From assembly GCA_013141415.1 (NCBI GenBank), contig JABFQY010000001.1:1-64000 (forward strand): 64,000 bases of DNA. The letters are read 5' to 3'. Positions within the stretch are counted from its first letter, which is position 1, and each line of letters starts with the position of its first letter. This DNA comes from Kiritimatiellaceae bacterium. GTDB lineage: Bacteria; Verrucomicrobiota; Kiritimatiellia; Kiritimatiellales; Tichowtungiaceae. Under the pieces are notes generated by a model, which saw nothing but the letters and a program-made list of their open reading frames with translations, was not told the DNA's origin and made no database searches. Position numbers and translations under genes: made by a program. Shown in pieces: positions 25,148 through 33,517 of this stretch.

Positions 25148-26055
25148 AGTTTTCGATCATAACACCTGCCCTCAACCAGCTGCCGTATCTCAAGCGCTGT
25201 ATTGCATCCGTCGCCGACCAGCAGGGCGTCGAGGTGGAACACATCGTAATCGACGGCGGCTCAACAGACGGAACCGTCGAGTGGCTGAATACTGTTGCGG
25301 ATCGCTACCGCTTGACGTTTATCAGCGAGCCGGACAAGGGAATGTACGACGCGCTCAACAAAGGCGTAACTCTTGCCCTGCAAAAACAGGGTGATGAGAA
25401 TTTGCCCGACAACTGGCAACAGACAACTGGCAACTGCGACGATGAAATCGTCGCTTGGCTCAACTGCGACGAGCAATACTTGCCCGGCACGCTGGAGAAA
25501 GTGGCTCAGTATTTTACAGAACACCCGGACGCGGACGCAGCGTATGGAGATGTTTTGCTGGTTAGCCCGGACGGCGGACTGTTGACTTGCCGTAAAAACC
25601 CGCCGTTGCGCCGAGCGTACATTCTCGCAGATCATCTTTATGCACACAGTGCGTCCATGTTTTTCCGTTCCGGAATTTTTGATTCAGGCCTCCGGTTTGA
25701 TTCTTCGTGGAAAGCGGTCAGCGACTGCGATTTTATTCTGCGCGTACTGAAATCCGGATTCCGGTTCGGGCAGATTAAAAAATATCTGTCCGCTTGCACC
25801 ATGAGCGGGGAAAACCTGAGTCGCCAGCAAGCCGGCATAGAGGAGCTGAAAGCTTTTCGCCGCCTTTCGCCACCGCTGTATCGCATGGGCCGTCCGGCGT
25901 GGAACGCCTTCCGATACCTTGAAAAATTTCTGCGCGGCGGATATGCGCAGGCCTTGCCGCTGGAGTACGAATTGTACACGGAAGATTTGGATCGCCGTCG
26001 GCTGATTCGTGCGAGGGCCGCGAGCTGTAAGTTCAGGTGGGACGGTAATGAATAG
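25144..26055 (+). CDS. GT2 family glycosyltransferase
   Basis: This 303-residue GT-A enzyme is a homologue of the GT2 protein at 9003. It shows SIITPALNQLPYLKRCIASV, VEHIVIDGGSTDGTVEWL, the DKGMYDALNKGV stretch and the NCDEQYLPGTL metal-site region. A short insert near residues 85-100 (NLPDNWQQTTGNCDD) is encoded by a 7-bp repeat and lies just before the NCDE site. It is translationally coupled to genes on both sides (ATGA overlap upstream, eight-base overlap downstream). The transferred sugar is unknown. Confidence 0.87.
   Translation: MKFSIITPALNQLPYLKRCIASVADQQGVEVEHIVIDGGSTDGTVEWLNTVADRYRLTFISEPDKGMYDALNKGVTLALQKQGDENLPDNWQQTTGNCDDEIVAWLNCDEQYLPGTLEKVAQYFTEHPDADAAYGDVLLVSPDGGLLTCRKNPPLRRAYILADHLYAHSASMFFRSGIFDSGLRFDSSWKAVSDCDFILRVLKSGFRFGQIKKYLSACTMSGENLSRQQAGIEELKAFRRLSPPLYRMGRPAWNAFRYLEKFLRGGYAQALPLEYELYTEDLDRRRLIRARAASCKFRWDGNE
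25408..25440. repeat. Short in-frame 7-bp repeat array
   Basis: The units caactgg, caacaga, caactgg and caactgc follow each other with 7-bp period inside the GT2 gene, adding about ten residues. Confidence 0.7.
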
Positions 26056-27154
26056 CCGTCGTAAACTCATCATCGTCGGGCAGACTCCGCCGCCATATAA
26101 CGGGCAGGCGAAGATGATTCGGCAGATGATAGATGGCCTTCGGGATGAGTTTGATCTGCTGCATATCCGGATGGGCTACAGTGATTCTGTTGTATCGGCC
26201 GGAAAGTTTAGGATGTCCAAAATCACGCACCTGTTTCACCTGATTCGTGAAACGCGGCGGGCGCTGCAACAACACCCCGGTGCCGTCCTTTATTATCCGC
26301 CCGCATCCCCGAATTGGATTCCGGTTCTGCGCGACATCATTTATCTGCTTGCGGTGCGCCCCCTCGCGGCGAAAACCGTGTTGCATTTTCATTCCGGCGG
26401 AGTTTCTGAGTTTGTTCTGCAACACCGCTGGCTGAAAAGACCGGCTTGCAAGGCTTATGGAAAGGCGGATGTTGCGATCGAGCTCGGCCGCTCCTGTCCG
26501 CATGACGGTAAGTTTTTCGAAGCTCGCCGGGTTGTGGTTGTTCCGAACGGAATCAATATTCCCGTGTCGGCAAGAAATCGGCAATCGGCAATCGGCAATC
26601 TAAAAATTCTCCATGTCGGCATTCACACTGAATCGAAAGGCCTGTTTGACTTGCTGGAAACGGCGAAAGAATTAAAACGGCGCGGCGTTTCTTTTGAAAT
26701 CCGGACGGCAGGGTTGTGGTATACAGATCGGGAAAGAGACCGATTCAACCGGATGCGCAAAGAATACGGGCTGGAGGCCGAGGTGTTGACGACGGGACAA
26801 AAAACCGGCGCAGAGCTTTGGTCGCTTTACAGCTGGGCCGATGTGTTTTTCTTTCCGACATTCTATCCGTGGGAAACGTTCGGTATCGTACAGTTGGAAG
26901 CGATGGCTTACGGACTGCCTGTGGTTGCCTCCGATTGGCAGGGGCCGAAAGATGTGGTACTCAACGGCGAAACCGGATTCCTCTGTCCTGCACGCGACAC
27001 AAAAGGGTTTGCTGATGCGCTGCAACGTCTCGCTCAAGACGGCGCCATGCGGGCGCAAATGGGCCGGGCCGGACTGGAGCATTACCGACGGCACTTTACG
27101 GCGGATTGTTTTGTCCGGAACATGAAACAGGTTTTTGACGAGGTGCTCACATGA
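26048..27154 (+). CDS. GT4-type glycosyltransferase
   Basis: This protein of about 368 residues has the N-terminus KLIIVGQTPPPYNGQAKMIR typical of GT4 enzymes of EPS loci, a GT-B linker with VVVPNGINIPVSARN, and the C-terminal motifs ILHVGIHTESKGLFDLLETA and YPWETFGIVQLEAMAYGLPV (E-x7-E). Residues near 177-188 are encoded by a short gcaatcg repeat at the domain border. The ATG at 26048 overlaps the end of the GT2 gene, and the 3' end overlaps the SDR gene by four bases. Confidence 0.88.
   Translation: MNSRRKLIIVGQTPPPYNGQAKMIRQMIDGLRDEFDLLHIRMGYSDSVVSAGKFRMSKITHLFHLIRETRRALQQHPGAVLYYPPASPNWIPVLRDIIYLLAVRPLAAKTVLHFHSGGVSEFVLQHRWLKRPACKAYGKADVAIELGRSCPHDGKFFEARRVVVVPNGINIPVSARNRQSAIGNLKILHVGIHTESKGLFDLLETAKELKRRGVSFEIRTAGLWYTDRERDRFNRMRKEYGLEAEVLTTGQKTGAELWSLYSWADVFFFPTFYPWETFGIVQLEAMAYGLPVVASDWQGPKDVVLNGETGFLCPARDTKGFADALQRLAQDGAMRAQMGRAGLEHYRRHFTADCFVRNMKQVFDEVLT
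26569..26600. repeat. Short in-frame 7-bp repeat array
   Basis: The unit ggcaatc is repeated three times after ggcaagaaatc, in the interdomain linker of the GT4 gene. Confidence 0.72.
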
Positions 27155-28125
27155 AAAAATCACTGGTAACAGGCGGATGCGGATTTGTCGGGCGGCATTT
27201 AATTGCGCGACTGCTCAAGGCGGGCCATGAAGTCCATTGTGTGGATCCGATTGCCCCGCTCAGCGGCGGAATTGCGCCGGGAAGCTGGCCGCTTTTCAGT
27301 CCGCTGGATTTTCAAAATTTCCACTTTTACAATCAGGATTGCCGCGACTGGTTCCGAACAAACAGCGACACGGATTTTGATTATGCGTTCCACCTCGCCG
27401 CAATGGTTGGCGGACGGGAGATGATCGAAAATAATCCGCTCGCCGTTGCGGATGACCTTTCAATCGACGCGCAGTACTGGCAGTGGGCGGTCAAGGCTCG
27501 TCCTGCGAAGAACGTCGTCTTTAGTTCCAGCGCGGCATATCCGATCGAACTTCAGCGCCCGGATCATTACGAACTTCTCCGCGAAGAAATGATTACCTTT
27601 GAAAACCGCATCGGCATGCCGGATATGACCTATGGCTGGGCCAAGCTGACCAATGAATATCTGGCGCAGTTGGCCTTTGAAAAACACGGGCTGAAGTCCG
27701 TTTGCTATCGTCCGTTTTCCGGCTACGGCGAAGATCAGGACAATTCCTATCCGTTCCCCGGAATCTGTAAGCGGGTGCTGGCGAACCGCTCCGCTCCGGA
27801 AATCACGGTTTGGGGCAGCGGACGCCAGATGCGCGATTTCATTTACATTGACGACTGTGTGGAAGGAATTCTATCCACGATGGATAAAATCAACGACGCT
27901 TCCGCGCTGAATCTTTCCACCGGCATCTATACCTCCTTCATCGAATTTGCGCAGATCGCCGCGGAACTTTGCGGCTTTAAGCCGCGGATCAAAGGAACCT
28001 CGGATAAACCGGAAGGCGTATTTGCCCGGGGCGGCGACACAACACGCCAGCGGAGCTTCGGGTTCACACATACCGTCAGCTTCAGAGAAGGAATCGCCAA
28101 AGCGCTTGCATATTACGGCGGATGA
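27151..28125 (+). CDS. NAD-dependent epimerase/dehydratase (extended SDR)
   Basis: This 324-residue extended short-chain dehydrogenase acts on a nucleotide sugar. The NAD(P)-binding GGCGFVGRHL is at 8-17, the FHLAAMVGG strand is near 80-88, and the catalytic Ser and Tyr-x3-Lys are in FSSSAAYP and TYGWAKL. The C-terminal RQMRDFIYIDDCVEGI is the usual sugar-binding segment. The overall pattern is closest to GDP-mannose 3,5-epimerase or GDP-fucose synthase-like proteins, but substrate assignment is uncertain. It is overlapped on both sides by ATGA junctions and probably supplies an activated sugar to the glycosyltransferases. Confidence 0.85.
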   Translation: MKKSLVTGGCGFVGRHLIARLLKAGHEVHCVDPIAPLSGGIAPGSWPLFSPLDFQNFHFYNQDCRDWFRTNSDTDFDYAFHLAAMVGGREMIENNPLAVADDLSIDAQYWQWAVKARPAKNVVFSSSAAYPIELQRPDHYELLREEMITFENRIGMPDMTYGWAKLTNEYLAQLAFEKHGLKSVCYRPFSGYGEDQDNSYPFPGICKRVLANRSAPEITVWGSGRQMRDFIYIDDCVEGILSTMDKINDASALNLSTGIYTSFIEFAQIAAELCGFKPRIKGTSDKPEGVFARGGDTTRQRSFGFTHTVSFREGIAKALAYYGG

Positions 28126-29819
28126 AAAAGTCGATCAACATTCTGATCCTGCTGGCAGTCGCCGCATTCTCGCTCTGGTGTACCGGCGACCTGATGCGCA
28201 AAAACGATCAAGCAACCATCCTTGCCGGCGCATATGATTTGGCGCACGGACGGATGCAGGATTCTTCCGCCTACTATCAGTATGACAAAACCTATGTTCT
28301 CTATTGGACCTGCGCCGCCATTCTTAAAATTTTTCCCGACACCGTTTCGCCGATTGTTATCACGAACATTAGCCTGGCGATCCTGTTCTGGTCGGCGCTG
28401 GCGGCCTTTGTTGTGCGCTTCCGCCGCACGCTGGAGCCGCTGGTGCTGCTGTGTTTTCTAACGGCGCCAGCGGTTCTGCTGAACACGCTTTATGTAAACA
28501 GCTCCGTTTTGTCGTCGGCCTTTTTGTTGCTGAGCGCGGCATTTCTTTTGCAGGAAAAACAGCGCGGCAGCTGGCTGGCTGGAATCTTTTTCTTTCTGGC
28601 GGTCGGTTCGCGGGCCGACGCAATTCTTCTGCTTCCTCTGCTTCTCTGGCTGATCACGCCGTTCCCGGTAGCCGGAAAATCTCTGGCGGATTTTTCCAGA
28701 CACCTGAAACTTTGCGCGGCAGGTGTGCTTGCTTTGGGTGCGGGCCGGATACTTTGCCCAGAGGCTGGCGCATCGATTGACCCGATTTTTAATTTAAAGA
28801 TGGTTGCCGGGTACGCGGTTTTCGGTTTCGGTGCCGCCGGGCTGCTTTTCGCTTTATATTCTTTTCGGCTGATTGCGCCGTCGGCAGAAAAACGCGGATT
28901 GGAAAAACTGTACGGGCTTGCCGGGCTGGCCGCGTTTCTCCTGCCCGTTCTGTTTTTTATTCCGCAACTGCATGCGCCGCGCTATTTCTGGCGCGGCTGT
29001 GAGGCGGTTCTTCTGCTGGCGGTTTCCGGACGGTTCCCGGCGTGGAATAACCGGATGCTCAAAACCTGTTTCGTCCTGATTGCTCTGTTGCCGATGTTTC
29101 TTGGTGTGCGGCTGCCCGCCCTGACTCGTCCGCAACTGACCGTTACACAGCCGACACTGTTTCCGAGCGGCGACGGGTTTTATCCGATGGGCGGAACCGT
29201 TCCGTTTCTGCTGAAGTTACGTCATGCGGTCGAACAGCCGGTTGATCACAACCAGATGGTCTGGTCCGCGGTGCATTCTGCGCAGTTTGATTTCTCTCCG
29301 GAAAAAACCATCGATGTGCTCTACACCCCGATGTACGGATATTTCATGCTGGAGGCCTCATTGCGCGGCGGATTTGCACGCTGTCTTCCGTATGAACAGC
29401 TACATGACCGTCCGTTCTATGCGGACAGCCGGAGTCTGATGCGCGCCGATCCGAAAACTCCATTGAACGCGCAACAGCAGGTTCTGACGCTTCCGGCGCT
29501 ATTTGTTTCTCCGGTATCCGGCGGGATCGGAGTTCTCCGGTTCGGTGTCGGCGACGACCAGTGGGGAAACCAGACCCGTTTGCTGACCCGGCTCTTTGCC
29601 GGAAACGAGTATCGCATTTTGAACGCAGGAATTTTGCCGGATGAGACAAAGCAAACGGTTTGTTTTTCCGCGCTTCCGTTTGCGAACAGTGAAAGAGATG
29701 CCGCCACCGGACTCTATTATTCATCTGACAGCAAGAGTTCTGTTTCAGACGGAATCCATTGTGCAGAAGCCGCGCTGCCAAGGTGGATGTCTCTGCGGGC
29801 GTTCGGCTCCGGGCAATAA
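28122..29819 (+). CDS. Polytopic membrane protein, GT-C glycosyltransferase-like
   Basis: This 565-residue protein has an N-terminal region with about nine to ten hydrophobic segments and a soluble C-terminal part of about 200 residues. The first loop, DLMRKNDQATILAGAYDLAH and HGRMQDSSAYYQYDKTYVLY, has the acidic and Tyr-rich character of GT-C transferases, but I do not recognise a specific family. It is the last glycan gene before the exosortase and overlaps the SDR gene by four bases. It could transfer a sugar from a lipid donor on the periplasmic side. No repeat array is seen in it. Confidence 0.6.
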   Translation: MKKSINILILLAVAAFSLWCTGDLMRKNDQATILAGAYDLAHGRMQDSSAYYQYDKTYVLYWTCAAILKIFPDTVSPIVITNISLAILFWSALAAFVVRFRRTLEPLVLLCFLTAPAVLLNTLYVNSSVLSSAFLLLSAAFLLQEKQRGSWLAGIFFFLAVGSRADAILLLPLLLWLITPFPVAGKSLADFSRHLKLCAAGVLALGAGRILCPEAGASIDPIFNLKMVAGYAVFGFGAAGLLFALYSFRLIAPSAEKRGLEKLYGLAGLAAFLLPVLFFIPQLHAPRYFWRGCEAVLLLAVSGRFPAWNNRMLKTCFVLIALLPMFLGVRLPALTRPQLTVTQPTLFPSGDGFYPMGGTVPFLLKLRHAVEQPVDHNQMVWSAVHSAQFDFSPEKTIDVLYTPMYGYFMLEASLRGGFARCLPYEQLHDRPFYADSRSLMRADPKTPLNAQQQVLTLPALFVSPVSGGIGVLRFGVGDDQWGNQTRLLTRLFAGNEYRILNAGILPDETKQTVCFSALPFANSERDAATGLYYSSDSKSSVSDGIHCAEAALPRWMSLRAFGSGQ

Positions 29820-29874
29820 AGCCTGTTAATTTGCGGGCCAATGCAGTACACTCTGAGGCTGATTAAGGATTTTT

Positions 29875-30852
29875 ATGCAGAATCAATCATCGATCAAGGT
29901 CTGGAGCGAGCGCTGGCGCCTCGGCGCTTTAAGCACCCCCGAACTGGTTCGGATCGGACTGGTTTCCGTGATCATCGGCCTGATGTTCATGCTGTTCCAC
30001 ATGCTGGGGAATACGGTTGAAGGCGTCGGCAGCCGTTCCGCGTTCCAGTGGATGTTTTCCCGCTGGAGCGACACGATTTCTTTCGGTGCCGACTACTCGC
30101 ACGGCTATTTCATCCCTTTCGTCAGTCTCGGCGTAATCTGGTACAAGCGGAAAGAAATCTTTTCGGTCGATATGCACACCGATTCACGCGGACTGGCCGT
30201 TGTGATTTTCGCGCTGTGTCTGCATTGGCTCGGCGCCAAGATGCAGCAAACCCACTTTTCACTGGTCAGCCTTGTTCTGCTGATCTGGGGCGTTCCGTTC
30301 TATCTCTTCGGCTGGGAACTGGCGAAGAAGCTGATTTTTCCCTGCTCTTATCTGGCTTTTTGCATACCGCTGAACTTCATGGACGTTATGGCGTTTCCTC
30401 TGCGCATGTTTTCAACCAGTCTGGCGGCGGCCATGCTGAACGGTCTGGGGATCAGTGCGGAGCAGACGGGAACCGCCATTCGATCAACCGTTGCCGGTGG
30501 ATTTGAGTTCGACGTCGCCGACCCGTGCAGCGGGTTGCGCTCACTGCTTGCCATGACGGCGCTGACGGCGGTTTATGCCTACTTCACCCAGCGCACCATC
30601 CCGCGCAAATGGATTCTTTTCATGGCCTCCATTCCTCTGGCGGTTATCGGTAACATCGCCCGCATTGTCACCGTGGCCATTGTGGCTGAGGCGTTTGGCG
30701 GAAAACTGGCGCTGGGGATCTACCATGACTATTCCGGCTACATTCTTTTTACTGCGGCGATCACCATGATGGTCGCCATCGGCGGGCTGTTGAACCTTAA
30801 ATTCAGCGAGGTGTTTGCAAAATGGAAATCAACGCTTTTAAACCGCACCTAG
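29875..30852 (+). CDS. Exosortase (PEP-CTERM sorting transpeptidase)
   Basis: This 325-residue polytopic membrane protein is an exosortase, the cysteine transpeptidase-like enzyme that processes PEP-CTERM proteins during export. All three catalytic positions are visible: Cys218 in DPCSGLRSL, Arg263 in VIGNIARI and His284 in YHDYSGYILF. The N-terminal DYSHGYFIP near 73-81 is another family mark. A ribosome-binding aagga lies before the ATG. It is followed by, and overlaps, the EpsI gene, and it closes the EPS locus, as in the eps-linked exosortase systems. No PEP-CTERM substrate is encoded in this window. Confidence 0.93.
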   Translation: MQNQSSIKVWSERWRLGALSTPELVRIGLVSVIIGLMFMLFHMLGNTVEGVGSRSAFQWMFSRWSDTISFGADYSHGYFIPFVSLGVIWYKRKEIFSVDMHTDSRGLAVVIFALCLHWLGAKMQQTHFSLVSLVLLIWGVPFYLFGWELAKKLIFPCSYLAFCIPLNFMDVMAFPLRMFSTSLAAAMLNGLGISAEQTGTAIRSTVAGGFEFDVADPCSGLRSLLAMTALTAVYAYFTQRTIPRKWILFMASIPLAVIGNIARIVTVAIVAEAFGGKLALGIYHDYSGYILFTAAITMMVAIGGLLNLKFSEVFAKWKSTLLNRT

Positions 30853-31619
30853 TGCTCATCGGGTTGATGCTTATCTCGGCGCTGGCGCTGGCGTTCACGG
30901 TGGACGTGACGCTCAATGACCGGGCCGGGGTCAGTATGAAGCTGCCCTCCGCACTGGACGGCGGGTGGGTCGGCGACGAATTGCGCTATTCCCACAACCC
31001 CGAAAACCCCAAGCAGTACCGCGCCAGCGAACTGGATTTGCCGAACATTGATCCGGTAACCGGCGAAAAACTTTTTACCATGAGTCTGGCCGAATATGAG
31101 GCGCTGGCAAAAGACACGCAGTTTGTGAAATCCATTTACACCAATGATGCCGCGGCGCAGATGTTTGTCTCCGTTGTGCTTTCCGGCCGCGAACGCGACA
31201 GTATTCACCGCCCCGAACGATGCCTGGTCGGGCAGGGCAGCTCCATTGTCAACCAGCATTTCTGGAACGTCGTCATGCCGGGAATCATCGAAGTCCCGCT
31301 GGAAGGACGCGAGCCGCTTAAAGTCGCCGTGCTTGAAACCATCCGCAACTATCGCGGTGCCAACGGAGAACGGAAAGCATATTACGGCTATTACGCCTAC
31401 TGGTTCGTCGGTCAGAACCGCGAAACGCCCAGCCACTACATGCGTATGCTTTGGCTCGCCTGGGACCGTGTTGTACACAGCCGGTCTCATAAATGGGCCT
31501 ACATTGCGGTGGCAGGCGATCGCGGCGATGAAAAGTCAGATGCCTACAAACAAGAGGTCGTCGATTTCATTCAGAAACTCTACCCGCATCTGCTGATCAA
31601 CAAACAGGGCGGAAGTTGA
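30822..31619 (+). CDS. epsI: EpsI family exosortase-associated protein
   Basis: This 265-residue protein has one N-terminal membrane anchor (HLVLIGLMLISALALAFTV) and the EpsI-domain signature DSIHRPERCLVGQGSSI near 126-142, with conserved His129, Arg130 and Cys134. EpsI domains occur either fused to exosortases or as separate neighbours, and are linked to exopolysaccharide production. Its start overlaps the exosortase by 31 bases, so the two are co-translated. Its stop codon lies inside the -35 element proposed for the leucine operon. Confidence 0.9.
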   Translation: MEINAFKPHLVLIGLMLISALALAFTVDVTLNDRAGVSMKLPSALDGGWVGDELRYSHNPENPKQYRASELDLPNIDPVTGEKLFTMSLAEYEALAKDTQFVKSIYTNDAAAQMFVSVVLSGRERDSIHRPERCLVGQGSSIVNQHFWNVVMPGIIEVPLEGREPLKVAVLETIRNYRGANGERKAYYGYYAYWFVGQNRETPSHYMRMLWLAWDRVVHSRSHKWAYIAVAGDRGDEKSDAYKQEVVDFIQKLYPHLLINKQGGS

Positions 31620-31644
31620 CAAATTCAGGCCCGCCGCCTACTCT
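31616..31644 (+). promoter_or_regulatory. Candidate promoter of leu attenuator/leuA
   Basis: A perfect TTGACA is at 31616-31621, and 17 bases later there is TACTCT at 31639-31644 as a weak -10. The expected start of transcription, near 31651, is only a few bases before the ATG of the leader peptide, so the leader would be nearly leaderless. Confidence 0.5.
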
Positions 31645-31653
31645 CCCGGCGCA

Positions 31654-31728
31654 ATGACAAACCAATTCAACAGCCTTGAACTCCTTCTACTCGCCGGGGA
31701 AACCCTGCGGGAGTTCTGCGCTTGTTGA
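31654..31728 (+). CDS. Leucine leader peptide (leuL-like)
   Basis: A 24-codon frame encodes MTNQFNSLELLLLAGETLRE followed by FCAC. Six of 24 codons are leucine, with four in a row at 31681-31692 (CTC CTT CTA CTC), including the less-used CTA. The peptide ends 26 bases before a perfect terminator hairpin, and its later codons overlap the antiterminator strand. This is the arrangement of amino-acid attenuators: lack of charged tRNA-Leu stalls the ribosome on the run. No Shine-Dalgarno sequence is visible, which fits a near-leaderless transcript. Confidence 0.8.
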   Translation: MTNQFNSLELLLLAGETLREFCAC

Positions 31729-31784
31729 TCTGACCCTCCAACAAAATTTTGCCGAACCTCTCCGCAGCCCGGAGAGGTTTTTTT
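31705..31784 (+). terminator. Leucine attenuator: antiterminator strand and intrinsic terminator
   Basis: The terminator has 10-bp perfect arms aacctctccg (31755-31764) and cggagaggtt (31770-31779), a 5-base loop and a T-tract. A competing strand ctgcgg-gag at 31705-31713 is complementary to ctc-t-ccgcag at 31758-31767 with one bulge. A ribosome stalled at the leucine run would leave 31705-31713 free to pair and so prevent the terminator. A ribosome that reaches the leader stop would cover that strand and let the terminator form before leuA. Confidence 0.85.
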
Positions 31785-31831
31785 ATTTTCATGATGGGTT
31801 TAACAGAGAAAAAACAGTAAAGGAAAGAACA

Positions 31832-33517
31832 ATGAAAACACCGAAATACAAAGCCCCCGCGCCGTTCGAAATGCCGGATCGGCAATGGCCCTCACGGACG
31901 CTGTCTGCCAGCCCCGCCTGGTGCTCTGTGGATTTGCGCGACGGCAATCAGGCGCTGCCAAATCCTATGGATCCCGATCAGAAGCTGGAATACTTCCAGA
32001 TGCTGTGCCGGATCGGCTTTAAAGAAATCGAAGCGGGCTTTCCGTCCGCCAGTCAGGATGACTTCGATTTCTTCCGTTGCCTGATTGAAAAGAAGCATAT
32101 TCCGGGCGATGTGTTCATTATGGGGCTGACCCAGTGCCGTCCGCATTTGATCGATCGCACCTTCGAAGCGTTCAAGGGCGTCAAGAAGGGAATCATTCAC
32201 GCGTACATCGCCACGTCTGATCTGCACATGAAGCATGTCTTCGGAACCGATCAGAAGGGCACGATGAAGTCGGCGGTTGAAGCCACCCGCCGGATCCGTA
32301 CGCTGGCCGACGCTATGCCGGAGAGCGATATCCGCTATGAATTCTCTCCCGAAGAATTCACCGACACCGACCTGCCGTTCTGCCTGGAAATGTGCAAAGC
32401 CGTTTACGATGCCTGGGGTAAAGCGACTCCGGAAAAACCGTTGATCCTGAATCTGCCCGCTACGGTTGAGCGCCGTCCGCCCAACCACTACGCCGACATG
32501 ATCGAATGGTTTATCAAAAACTTTCCGCATCGCGACTGCGTAAAAATTTCACTGCACGCCCACAACGATCAGGGGATGGCCGTAGCCGCCACCGAGCTGG
32601 CGCTGCTGGCTGGCGGCGACCGCGTCGAAGGAACGCTGTTCGGACACGGCGAGCGCACCGGCAACGTCGATCTGGTTACCGTGGCCAACAACCTGTTCTC
32701 GCGCGGCCTTGATACCGGGCTGAACTTTTCCAGCCTGAACGAAATCGCTGCAACCGTCGAACGGCTGACCGGCATGGCGGTGTATTACCGCCAGCCTTAT
32801 GCCGGCGAATATGCCTTCACGGCATTTTCCGGTTCACATCAGGATGCCATTAATAAAGGCATGCATCGTTTGGAAGAGGCGGCCAAAGCATTCGGCATGA
32901 AGTGGAAAGTGCCGTACCTGCATGTCGATCCCGCCGACTTGGGCCGCAACTTCGAGAAGCTGATTCGCATCAATTCGCAGTCCGGCAAAGGCGGCATCGC
33001 CTGGGTGCTGGAGCAGGATTACGGCATTCAAATCCCGAAAACCATGCAGCCCGAATTGCGCGAAGAAGTGCAGACCTACAGCGAAGCGGCCGGACGCGAA
33101 ATTTCGGCGGAAGAAGTTCATAACGTCTTCCGCGAAAAATTCGTCAATCCGGCGGGTCCCTATGAACTGGTCGGTTACTGGCCGCGCCCTGACGATAAGG
33201 ATCCGACCTTCATCCATGGCGAAGTCCGCGTCCGCGTTAATGGCGTGGAAAAGATCGCCGTCGCCGACGGCAACGGCCCGATCTCCGCTTTTGTTCATGC
33301 CGTTCGCAACATCGTCGGCATTGACTTCACGGTGGCGGACTACCACGAACAGGCTGTCGGTAAAGGCGCGGATGCTCAGGCGCTGGCCTATGTGCCGCTG
33401 AAGCTGGAGGGCAACGGAATCGTCTTCGGCGTCGGCTCCGATTCCAACATCGATCAGGCCGCCGTCAAAGCCATCATCGCCGGACTGAATCGCATCGCGG
33501 GGAAAAAACAGAAATGA
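31832..33517 (+). CDS. leuA: 2-isopropylmalate synthase
   Basis: This protein of about 561 residues condenses acetyl-CoA and 2-ketoisovalerate, the first committed step of leucine synthesis. The catalytic DLRDGNQ is at 34-40, the metal-binding HAHNDQG and the GHGERTGNVDLVT stretch follow, and the C-terminal regulatory domain (GEVRVRVNGVEKIAVADGNG) is complete. The N-terminus FEMPDRQWPSRTL puts it in the long LeuA2 class. I chose the ATG at 31832, preceded by aaggaa, because the upstream frame runs through the attenuator. Leucine attenuation is expected to control it. It is coupled to aroE by an ATGA overlap. Confidence 0.95.
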   Translation: MKTPKYKAPAPFEMPDRQWPSRTLSASPAWCSVDLRDGNQALPNPMDPDQKLEYFQMLCRIGFKEIEAGFPSASQDDFDFFRCLIEKKHIPGDVFIMGLTQCRPHLIDRTFEAFKGVKKGIIHAYIATSDLHMKHVFGTDQKGTMKSAVEATRRIRTLADAMPESDIRYEFSPEEFTDTDLPFCLEMCKAVYDAWGKATPEKPLILNLPATVERRPPNHYADMIEWFIKNFPHRDCVKISLHAHNDQGMAVAATELALLAGGDRVEGTLFGHGERTGNVDLVTVANNLFSRGLDTGLNFSSLNEIAATVERLTGMAVYYRQPYAGEYAFTAFSGSHQDAINKGMHRLEEAAKAFGMKWKVPYLHVDPADLGRNFEKLIRINSQSGKGGIAWVLEQDYGIQIPKTMQPELREEVQTYSEAAGREISAEEVHNVFREKFVNPAGPYELVGYWPRPDDKDPTFIHGEVRVRVNGVEKIAVADGNGPISAFVHAVRNIVGIDFTVADYHEQAVGKGADAQALAYVPLKLEGNGIVFGVGSDSNIDQAAVKAIIAGLNRIAGKKQK

